Positions 9,195 through 15,906 of a DNA stretch of 64,000 bases are shown here, in pieces (within the stretch, counting starts at the first letter, position 1; every line of letters starts with the position of its first letter). The notes below the pieces were generated by a model. It saw only the letters and a list, made by a program, of their open reading frames with translations, was not told the DNA's origin and did not search any database. Origin of the DNA: Pelosinus sp. UFO1 (GTDB taxonomy: Bacteria; Bacillota; Negativicutes; DSM-13327); NCBI RefSeq assembly GCF_000725345.1, contig NZ_CP008852.1, positions 1,703,693 to 1,767,692 of the forward strand. The letters are read 5' to 3'. A program made the translations under genes and the position numbers.

Positions 9195-9301
9195 TTATAT
9201 AATCAAAATAGTTCAGTATTTACCACTGTTTTTGTATGAATTATTAAAGCATGGAAATGCTAACGTAGAGATTAAACTACAAATATAATGGAGGAGATAC
9301 T

Positions 9302-9496
9302 ATGATACGAGTGTGCCCTAACTGTACAGATGTAGATATTGATAAGCTAGAAGAATTGGTACCAGGAAATTTAGAGGTGGAATGTATTGGTGAATGTGGT
9401 CAGCATGAAGGAAAATTTTTTGGTTATATAAATGATGAACTGGTAATCAAAGAGACAGAAGAAGAATTTTTTGAAGAAGTAAAAAAAGCGAAGTAA
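9302..9496 (+). CDS. DUF1450 (YuzB-like) small protein
   Basis: A 64-aa acidic cytoplasmic protein of the DUF1450 family; function unknown. The family's cysteine pattern is visible: CPNC at residues 5-8 and two more cysteines around residues 29-33 in ECIGECGQHEGKFFGYINDELV, which suggests a metal or redox site. GGAGGAGA at 9290-9297 precedes the ATG. The next gene, a DUF438/hemerythrin protein, starts 32 bases later, so the two probably form an operon. That link makes a redox or nitrogen-oxide role thinkable but unproven. Confidence 0.75.
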   Translation: MIRVCPNCTDVDIDKLEELVPGNLEVECIGECGQHEGKFFGYINDELVIKETEEEFFEEVKKAK

Positions 9497-9528
9497 AAAA
9501 CGGTGATTGCGAGCTGTTGAGGGGGTAC

Positions 9529-10758
9529 ATGGTGAGTGAACTAATTAATAATCGGGAGTATAGGCAGAAAGTCTTAAAAGAAATAATTTTGGAACTTCAT
9601 CAAGGGAGGTCAGTACTAGAAGTTAAAGGGAAATTTGATAAAATAGCTGTGGGTATGGATCCGGCTGAACTTTCTTTAATTGAACAAGGACTGATAAATG
9701 AAGGGCTGCCAGTGGAAGAAGTACAGCGTCTTTGTGATGTTCATGCTGCAGTCTTTCGCGAAGCGTTAGAAAAAAATCCAGAATTAACAGTCGTCCCAGG
9801 TCACCCAGCAGCAATTTTTATCGCAGAAAATCAGGCATTGCAAGAACTAATGGATCAAGAAATTAAGCCTATTATTAGTAAACTAAAACAAGCATCAGAT
9901 CAGACAGAAAAGGCATTAGTCTTACAGTTGACTGAAAAATTAAACCTCCTTTGGGATGTTGATAAACATTATCGGAGAAAAGAAGATCTTATCTTTCCCT
10001 TCCTGGAAAAGTATGAAATTACTGGACCGCCCAAAGTTATGTGGGGTGTCGACGATAAAATAAGGAATTTGTTAAAAGAGACAAAAGGCTTAGCTGTTGC
10101 TTATCAACCATCTATAAAAGAAGGGTTAATTGCTAAAACGGAAGAAACATTGGTACAAATCGAAGAAATGATTTTTAAAGAAGAGAAAATATTTCTGCCA
10201 ATGGCGATGGAGACACTTTCAGAAGATGAATGGTATCGTGCTCTCATTGATAGTGATGAAATAGGTTATTGCTTAGTGGAACCCCAGTGTGGCTGGAAAC
10301 CATATCGGGAGGATTTAAAGGAAGAATCAATCCATCTACTCAATGAAAATACAGGCGGGCAGGTTAAGTTCGAAACTGGGGTTTTATCACCTCAGGAAAT
10401 TGAATTGATTTATCGGCATTTACCAGTTGATATTACTTTTGTTGATAAAAATGGAGTCGTCAAATTTTTCTCTGCACCCAAGGATCGAATTTTCCCTCGC
10501 ACCCGAACCATTATAGGTCGTAAGGTAGAAAACTGCCATCCTCCAGCGAGTGCTGACATTGTAGAAAAAATAGTTGAGGACTTTAAAAACGGGAAAAAGG
10601 ACAATGAAGACTTTTGGATCAAGATGGGAGATAAATTCGTATACATTCGTTATTTTGCAGTAAAGAACAGGGAAGGAAATTTCTCTGGAGTTTTAGAAGT
10701 TACGCAAGATATTAAACCGATCCAAGCTATCACGGGAGAAAAGCGAATTACAGACTAA
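9529..10758 (+). CDS. DUF438 / hemerythrin / PAS protein
   Basis: A cytoplasmic sensor-like or di-iron protein of about 409 aa. Residues 1-80 are a DUF438 helical domain. Residues 85-245 are a hemerythrin-like HHE region with candidate iron ligands in GHPAAIFIAENQ, DKHYRRKEDLIFPFLEKY and KEEKIFLPMAMETL. Residues 290-405 are a PAS domain (VDITFVDKNGVVKFFS... ending VLEVTQDI). Relatives are often tied to oxygen or nitric oxide stress; this is family knowledge and not shown here. GAGGGGG at 9519-9525 favours ATG 9529 or GTG 9532 over the upstream TTG 9517. A hairpin made from the first NreC-like module follows the stop codon. Confidence 0.82.
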   Translation: MVSELINNREYRQKVLKEIILELHQGRSVLEVKGKFDKIAVGMDPAELSLIEQGLINEGLPVEEVQRLCDVHAAVFREALEKNPELTVVPGHPAAIFIAENQALQELMDQEIKPIISKLKQASDQTEKALVLQLTEKLNLLWDVDKHYRRKEDLIFPFLEKYEITGPPKVMWGVDDKIRNLLKETKGLAVAYQPSIKEGLIAKTEETLVQIEEMIFKEEKIFLPMAMETLSEDEWYRALIDSDEIGYCLVEPQCGWKPYREDLKEESIHLLNENTGGQVKFETGVLSPQEIELIYRHLPVDITFVDKNGVVKFFSAPKDRIFPRTRTIIGRKVENCHPPASADIVEKIVEDFKNGKKDNEDFWIKMGDKFVYIRYFAVKNREGNFSGVLEVTQDIKPIQAITGEKRITD

Positions 10759-10783
10759 GCTAGGAAAAGAAAACAATCAATAA

Positions 10784-10849
10784 TAGGGAATTCCCACGAC
10801 TTAAAGTGGGGATTCCCTACATTACTTTTTACTAGAAAAAGAGTATAAT
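10784..10849 (+). promoter_or_regulatory. NreC-like tandem operator and promoter, copy 1
   Basis: Distal palindrome TAGGGAATTCCCAC at 10784-10797 and proximal GTGGGGATTCCCTA at 10806-10819; their centres lie 22 bp apart. After the proximal site comes CATTACTTTTTA, then TATAAT at 10844-10849. The -35 region (ATTACT) is poor, as expected for an activated promoter. The two palindromes are also nearly complementary to each other (12 of 13), so the RNA could form a hairpin that ends the upstream gene. The HPP gene starts about 88 bases after the -10. Confidence 0.78.
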
Positions 10850-10936
10850 AAATTTCTTACTGATATAGATGTATTTGCATTATTTGTAAAAAAATCTATG
10901 AATTTAATTAGATATCGGAGAGGAATAAGGACATGT

Positions 10937-11431
10937 ATGCATACTACTTCGCGGCAAATATTATATCGCAAATTAAACTTTAAACACATTAGTTGGTCTT
11001 CTTTAGGGAGTGTTTCTGCGATTGGCATTATCGCATATTTATCGGCAATTACAGGATATGCCTTTCTAATTCCTCCTTTTGGTGCAACATGTTATATCGT
11101 TTTTTCCATTCCAGATAGTGCATTTGCTCAGCCGCGAAGTATTATTGGCGGACATGTTCTTGCTGTTTTTGTAGGATTACTCTGCTCATTTATCTTTGGG
11201 TCAAACTGGTGGTCTCAGGGTATAGCAATAGGAGCCATTGTGGCTGGCATGCATCTAATTCGTGTAAATCATCCACCAGCCGCCGCCACTACCATATTTC
11301 TGACATTACAAGAACACAATAATTGGAATGTTTTTTATACGGTATTGATTGGTAGCATCATGATTGCAGCTGTAGCAGTGGTTTTTAATAAATATGTAAT
11401 AAAGCACAAATATCCTCATTATTGGTGGTAA
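10937..11431 (+). CDS. HPP-family membrane protein, possible nitrite transporter
   Basis: A 164-aa integral membrane protein with about four to five hydrophobic segments and the HPP family hallmark: PPFGATCYIVFS near residue 50, the PRSIIGGH loop near 73, and the diagnostic NHPPAAATT near 115. HPP proteins in cyanobacteria and chloroplasts include nitrite transporters. ATG 10937 follows AAGG at 10927-10930 and is preferred over ATG 10898, which lacks a ribosome site. It stands between the DUF438 gene and asrABC and shares the tandem palindrome promoter of asrA and narK. I infer a role in nitrite or nitrate movement. Confidence 0.82.
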   Translation: MHTTSRQILYRKLNFKHISWSSLGSVSAIGIIAYLSAITGYAFLIPPFGATCYIVFSIPDSAFAQPRSIIGGHVLAVFVGLLCSFIFGSNWWSQGIAIGAIVAGMHLIRVNHPPAAATTIFLTLQEHNNWNVFYTVLIGSIMIAAVAVVFNKYVIKHKYPHYWW

Positions 11432-11495
11432 ATACGATATATTTTAAAAAACGTTAATGTATTATTTGGATAAGAATTTATTGAAATAAACAATG

Positions 11496-11561
11496 TAGGG
11501 AATTTCCTTTAGTAATGTAGGGAATTCCCTACATTACTTTTTAGTAGTTAAATATTAAAAT
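11496..11561 (+). promoter_or_regulatory. NreC-like tandem operator and promoter, copy 2 (asrABC)
   Basis: Distal site TAGGGAATTTCCTT (11496-11509) and perfect proximal palindrome TAGGGAATTCCCTA (11518-11531) have centres 22 bp apart. The proximal core extends to a 22-bp perfect palindrome, 11514-11535. CATTACTTTTTA and then TAAAAT at 11556-11561 follow at the same distance as in the other two copies. asrA begins 116 bases after the -10. Confidence 0.85.
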
Positions 11562-11676
11562 TAGTCTGATATATATTCAGTGCAAAGAACCCTAGGACGG
11601 TAAGGATTCTTAATGAGATAAGGTTAAAAGCAGGATCTTCAAAAGAGTAAAAATAAGCGTAGGAAAGGAAAAAATA

Positions 11677-12669
11677 ATGGCATATAAAGTAACAGGGATA
11701 AGGTTCAATCAGTACTTAAAAGAATTAGGAAAGGAGTATCAAATTTTTGCTCCAGTAGGTCTCTCTGGAAAGGGGGCCTTTACCGACACGGATTCTGTTA
11801 GATATCAGAAAATAACAAGCTTGGAAGAGATAGAACTATCGATAAAGTCTAATTTTTCGGCAAAAGAAATTCTTTTGCCCATAACTGAGACTTTATTTTA
11901 TTTTAGCGAGGACAATTGGACAGAACCCAAGATTCATGAAAAAAAGATATTGCTGTTTTTGAGAAGTTGTGACATACATGGCATAAAAAGGCTTGATGAC
12001 ATTTATCTGAAAAATGGATGTGAGGATCCTTACTATAAAGTATTTCGGGAAAAAGTAAGAATCTGCCTCATAGAATGTCAAGAAAGCTTTGCAAACTGTT
12101 TTTGCGCTAGTATGAATACGAATGTTACAGACAAATATGACATGTTTATCCATGTCGAGGATGATTTTGTATATGTAGGAATTAATAATAAAGAGTTGGA
12201 TCGGCTAGATGAAAAGGTAGTCGATCTCTCTCCGCGTTTTGTAATGGAAAATAAAATAAAGGTAACGTTACCAGAATCGGTAACAATTGGACTAACTGAG
12301 TCTCCAATTTGGGAAGAATACTCCTCCCGGTGCATCGGTTGTGGAAGATGCAGCTTCGTCTGTCCAACGTGTAGTTGTTTTTCTATGCAGGATATCTTTT
12401 ATAAAGAAAATAAGAACATGGGGGAGCGAAGACGAGTTTGGTCTTCCTGTATGGTTGATGGTTTTACCGATATGGCAGGGGGGCATGCTTTCCGTAAAAA
12501 ACAAGGAGAGCGCATGCGGTTTAGAGTGATGCATAAGCTTCATGATTATAAAAAACGCTTTGGTTATCATATGTGCGTTGGATGTGGAAGATGCGATGAT
12601 GCGTGCCCAGAATATATATCAATTTCTCATTGTGCAAATAAGTTGAACCATGTAGTGGAGGAGAAATAA
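11677..12669 (+). CDS. asrA: Anaerobic sulfite reductase subunit A (ferredoxin-type)
   Basis: Electron-transfer subunit of the three-part AsrABC siroheme reductase of the cytoplasm. The 330-aa protein is similar in length and layout to AsrA of Salmonella and clostridia. It has a long N-terminal domain, then a cysteine-rich motif CIGCGRCSFVCPTCSCF near residues 219-235, and a second CVGCGRCDDACPEY near 300-313, both suited to 4Fe-4S clusters. The ATG is preceded by TAGGAAAGGA. The stop codon overlaps the asrB start by one base, so the subunits are translationally coupled. The NreC-like promoter upstream suggests nitrate or anaerobic control instead of sulfite control. Confidence 0.9.
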   Translation: MAYKVTGIRFNQYLKELGKEYQIFAPVGLSGKGAFTDTDSVRYQKITSLEEIELSIKSNFSAKEILLPITETLFYFSEDNWTEPKIHEKKILLFLRSCDIHGIKRLDDIYLKNGCEDPYYKVFREKVRICLIECQESFANCFCASMNTNVTDKYDMFIHVEDDFVYVGINNKELDRLDEKVVDLSPRFVMENKIKVTLPESVTIGLTESPIWEEYSSRCIGCGRCSFVCPTCSCFSMQDIFYKENKNMGERRRVWSSCMVDGFTDMAGGHAFRKKQGERMRFRVMHKLHDYKKRFGYHMCVGCGRCDDACPEYISISHCANKLNHVVEEK

Positions 12670-13463
12670 TGAACAATACGTATCTACCTTTTAAATCCCG
12701 AATTATAAAAATAATTCCTCATACTGCTATTGATTATACTTTCTTGATGGAATATAAGGGCGATGTAAAGCCAGGACAATTTTTTGAAGTATCCATTCCT
12801 AAATACGGCGAAGCTCCGATTTCTGTAAGTGAAATTGGTGAAGGTTATGTTGGGTTGACAATTCGCAAAGTTGGTTTGGTTACCAACACAATTCATGAAC
12901 TACAGGAAGATGGTGTACTATTTCTAAGGGGACCATATGGTAATGGTTTTGATATTAACTTATTTCAATCAAAGGAAGTAATTGTAGCTGCTGGTGGGAC
13001 GGGATTAGCTCCAGTCAGAGGTGTTGTAGATTATTTCGCTGAGAATGTTAATGAGGTTACGTCTTTTTCGCTGATTGCGGGATTCAAATCACCTAAAGAT
13101 ATACTGTATAAAGATGATTTTGAGAAGTGGCAAAACAACATTAACGTCATAGTAACGGTCGATGGCTCAGAGGATGTAATGTATAAAGGAAATACGGGGC
13201 TCATTACAAAATATGTACAGGATATTCACATTGAAAATCAAGCAGAGGTAAATGTAATTGTTGTTGGTCCACCCATAATGATACGTTTTACTGTGGCAGA
13301 ATTTTTAAAAAGAGGGATTAAAGAAGAAAATGTATGGGTGTCATACGAAAGAAAAATGTGCTGTGGTGTTGGTAAATGCGGGCACTGTAAAATTGACGAT
13401 ACCTATATTTGCCTTGAAGGACCTGTATTTAACTATGTAAAAGCTAAGAATTTTATTGATTAA
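12669..13463 (+). CDS. asrB: Anaerobic sulfite reductase subunit B (FAD/NAD(P)H)
   Basis: The 264-aa flavoprotein subunit, which passes electrons from NAD(P)H toward AsrA and AsrC. It has the ferredoxin-NADP reductase fold. A beta-barrel FAD domain spans residues 10-95 and contains the RGPYGNGF flavin loop near 90. A nucleotide-binding domain begins at VIVAAGGTGLAPVRG near 105. The C-terminal cysteine cluster (CCGVGKCGHCKI, then TYICLEGP) resembles the 2Fe-2S site of dihydroorotate dehydrogenase subunit K. The ATG shares one base with the asrA stop. Confidence 0.9.
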   Translation: MNNTYLPFKSRIIKIIPHTAIDYTFLMEYKGDVKPGQFFEVSIPKYGEAPISVSEIGEGYVGLTIRKVGLVTNTIHELQEDGVLFLRGPYGNGFDINLFQSKEVIVAAGGTGLAPVRGVVDYFAENVNEVTSFSLIAGFKSPKDILYKDDFEKWQNNINVIVTVDGSEDVMYKGNTGLITKYVQDIHIENQAEVNVIVVGPPIMIRFTVAEFLKRGIKEENVWVSYERKMCCGVGKCGHCKIDDTYICLEGPVFNYVKAKNFID

Positions 13464-13483
13464 TAGGGAGGGTAGTATGAACC

Positions 13484-14431
13484 ATGGATATAAATACAAA
13501 AATGTTAAAAAAGAATGCCTTTCGCATAACAAAGGAAAGAGATAAGACTGCTGTTCGAATAAGAGTCCCAGGAGGAGAAATGGCAGTCAAATATCTAGAG
13601 ACGGTTAGGCATGTAGCTGAAACCTTTGGTAATGGTACCATTCATATCACAACGCGACAAGGCTTTGAAATCCCAGGTATTAGTATAGATAAAATGGCAG
13701 AGGTGAATGCCATAATCCAAAGTCTGATCGAAGGACTTGAGATTAACCAAACCTATTCTAATGCAGGGTATCCAGCAGCGGGTACCAGAAATGTAGCGGC
13801 CTGTATTGGTAGTCGGGTATGTCAATTTGCTAATTATGATACAAGTGCTTTTGCTCAAAGAATAGAGAAAGTGATATTCCCCAATGACTATCATGTGAAA
13901 ATTGCTCTTACCGGTTGCCCTAATGATTGCATTAAGGCAAGAATGAATGATTTTGGTATTATTGGCATGAACGAACCACAGTATGATTCCTATCGGTGTA
14001 TCGGCTGCCAAGCATGTGTAAAAACTTGTGAAAAGAAATCTGCTGGTGCATTGAAGGTTGAAAACTTCAAGGTGGTCAGGAATTCTGATAAATGTATTGG
14101 CTGTGGAGAATGTGTGCTAAAGTGTCCTACAGGAGCTTGGACGAGAAATTCAGAAAAATTATATCAGCTTGTAATTATGGGGAGAACGGGTAGAAAGAAT
14201 CCGAGAATTGCTCAACCCTTTATCAAATGGATTAATGAAGAAAGTATTTTAGAGATACTTAAGAATACCTATGACTATGTTCATCAATATATCGATAAAG
14301 ATGCACCAGGGGGAAAAGAGCATGTAGGGTACATTGTTGATCGTACTGGTTATCAAATATTTAAAAATTGGGTATTAAAAGATGTAAATTTAAATAGCGA
14401 GGCACAGGTAGCAGAATATATCTATTGGTAA
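13484..14431 (+). CDS. asrC: Siroheme reductase subunit C (AsrC type), sulfite or nitrite reducing
   Basis: The catalytic subunit, 315 aa, of the dissimilatory/anaerobic sulfite reductase superfamily, which reduces sulfite to sulfide or nitrite to ammonia with six electrons. The siroheme/4Fe-4S ligands are visible as C107-x5-C113 and C145-x3-C149 (ACIGSRVC and TGCPNDC). A ferredoxin insert with two clusters follows, at C172/175/178/182 and C204/207/210/214. THITTRQ-like HITTRQGFEIPG lies near residue 54. ATG 13484 is 11 bases from GGGAGGG; a nearer ATG at 13477 opens only a 22-codon frame. Sequence alone does not separate sulfite from nitrite as substrate, but the NreC-like promoter and the nar neighbours favour nitrite. 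Confidence 0.87.
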   Translation: MDINTKMLKKNAFRITKERDKTAVRIRVPGGEMAVKYLETVRHVAETFGNGTIHITTRQGFEIPGISIDKMAEVNAIIQSLIEGLEINQTYSNAGYPAAGTRNVAACIGSRVCQFANYDTSAFAQRIEKVIFPNDYHVKIALTGCPNDCIKARMNDFGIIGMNEPQYDSYRCIGCQACVKTCEKKSAGALKVENFKVVRNSDKCIGCGECVLKCPTGAWTRNSEKLYQLVIMGRTGRKNPRIAQPFIKWINEESILEILKNTYDYVHQYIDKDAPGGKEHVGYIVDRTGYQIFKNWVLKDVNLNSEAQVAEYIYW

Positions 14432-14471
14432 ATTGGCAATATTGAGAAAAATGAAATATTTTTCGACGATG

Positions 14472-14537
14472 TAGGGAGTTTCCAGAATGTATATAGGGAA
14501 TTCCCTACATTACTTTTTATCGGCAAAATATTAAAAT
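14472..14537 (+). promoter_or_regulatory. NreC-like tandem operator and promoter, copy 3 (narK-narGHJI)
   Basis: Distal site TAGGGAGTTTCCAG (14472-14485) and perfect proximal palindrome TAGGGAATTCCCTA (14494-14507) have centres 22 bp apart. CATTACTTTTTA follows, then TAAAAT at 14532-14537 at the same distance as in copies 1 and 2. narK starts 45 bases after the -10. Confidence 0.85.
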
Positions 14538-14582
14538 AAATCTAACAATATAGACTTCATATTATAAAAGGGGGACTAGTCA

Positions 14583-15884
14583 TTGTATAAACTGAAAACA
14601 TGGAATCCAGAAGACCCTATATTCTGGGAACAGGAGGGGAAAAAAATTGCGAACCGGAATTTATGGATTTCGGTTCCTGCACTATTAATATCTTTTTGTA
14701 TTTGGATGTTATGGTCAGTAGTTGCCGTTAATCTTAATAGTGCAGGGTTTAGCTTTAGTGCAGAGCAGTTATTTAACTTAGCCGCTTTACCAGGATTATC
14801 AGGTGCAACGTTGCGTATCTTTTATGCTTTTGTAGTACCTGTTTTTGGGGGACGGAATTGGACTGTCATTAGTACTGCATCACTTTTAATTCCCGCCATT
14901 GGTATTGGCTATGCGGTGCAGGATACTACCACAAGCTATACAACCATGGTTATATTGGCCGTATTATGTGGCTTAGGCGGAGGAAATTTTGCATCATCGA
15001 TGGGGAATATTAACTTCTTTTTTCCAAAAAAACAGAAGGGAACTGCCCTAGGGATAAATGGGGGCTTGGGTAATGTAGGTGTTAGTGTAGTGCAGTTTGT
15101 AGCGCCCCTTGTGATCACCTGTGGGATTTTTGGCAGTATGGGTGGTGAACCTCAAATTATAATGAATGGGGGGATTGGGAAATCCATTTGGTTACAAAAT
15201 GCTGCTTTTATATGGATTATTCCCATTGTATTGATTACCGTGGCTGCTTTTTTCGGTATGAATAATTTGGAGACAGCCAAAGCATCAGTTCGTGAACAAT
15301 TCATTATATTCAAATGTAAACATATGTGGGTTATGAGTTTTATTTATACCATTGCTTTTGGGTCTTTTATCGGTTATTCTGCAGTGTTTCCTCTACTGAT
15401 CAAATTTCAATTTTCAGGTATTAATCCTTTGCAATATGCCTTTTTAGGGCCTCTAGTGGGTGCCCTCTCTCGTCCCATTGGAGGATGGGCCGCTGATAAA
15501 TACGGCGGGGCGCGGGTCAGCTTTTGGTCTATTTTTGTTATGATAGGTGCCACCTTAGGCGTTATCTTCTTTATGAACCAACATAATTTTATCGCATTTT
15601 TTATCATGGCATTAATTTTGTTTGTTACTTCTGGGGCGGCGAGTGGCTCTACCTTTGGAATGCTTTCTAAGATCTTTAATCCGAAAGAAGCAGCACCAGC
15701 CATTGGATTTATTTCAGCAGTTGCTGCGTATGGCGCATTTTTTGTTCCTAAGGCTTTTGGTTGGTCAACGCAGGCTACGGGATCGCCATCCATGGCCTTA
15801 TATGGTTTTATTGCCTCTTACATAATCAGTCTATTTGTAATTTATCATTATTACAATCGTAGAGACGCAGAGATAAAATGTTAA
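14583..15884 (+). CDS. narK: Nitrate/nitrite transporter, MFS NarK type
   Basis: A 433-aa, 12-segment major facilitator of the NNP family, which moves nitrate in and nitrite out across the cytoplasmic membrane. Nitrate signature segments are seen as GINGGLGNVGVSVVQF near residue 158 and TSGAASGSTFGMLSKIF near 350. The MFS motif SRPIGGWAADKYGG lies near 298. The TTG start at 14583 follows AAGGGGG with normal spacing. narG begins 22 bases after the stop, so narK heads the nar operon. The immediate upstream promoter is NreC-like copy 3. Confidence 0.93.
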   Translation: MYKLKTWNPEDPIFWEQEGKKIANRNLWISVPALLISFCIWMLWSVVAVNLNSAGFSFSAEQLFNLAALPGLSGATLRIFYAFVVPVFGGRNWTVISTASLLIPAIGIGYAVQDTTTSYTTMVILAVLCGLGGGNFASSMGNINFFFPKKQKGTALGINGGLGNVGVSVVQFVAPLVITCGIFGSMGGEPQIIMNGGIGKSIWLQNAAFIWIIPIVLITVAAFFGMNNLETAKASVREQFIIFKCKHMWVMSFIYTIAFGSFIGYSAVFPLLIKFQFSGINPLQYAFLGPLVGALSRPIGGWAADKYGGARVSFWSIFVMIGATLGVIFFMNQHNFIAFFIMALILFVTSGAASGSTFGMLSKIFNPKEAAPAIGFISAVAAYGAFFVPKAFGWSTQATGSPSMALYGFIASYIISLFVIYHYYNRRDAEIKC

Positions 15885-15906
15885 AAAAATATGGAGGTGA
15901 GAGTAT

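Noticed and set aside
11514-11543. NreC-like module read as a rho-independent terminator (stem plus ACTTTTTA)
   Set aside because: Copies 2 and 3 are over 60 bases from the upstream stop, and the fixed 22-bp pairing, the constant -10 distance and the adjacent nreABC genes fit an operator better. Copy 1 may still do both.
11632-11660. GCAGGATCT upstream of asrA as a sixth SigH-like promoter
   Set aside because: No GAAT-like block occurs at the required distance, and the NreC-like promoter explains the locus.
13477-13545. ATG 13477, 5 bases after GGGAGGG, as an alternative start for asrC
   Set aside because: It is in another frame and opens only 22 codons; the AsrC frame starts at ATG 13484.
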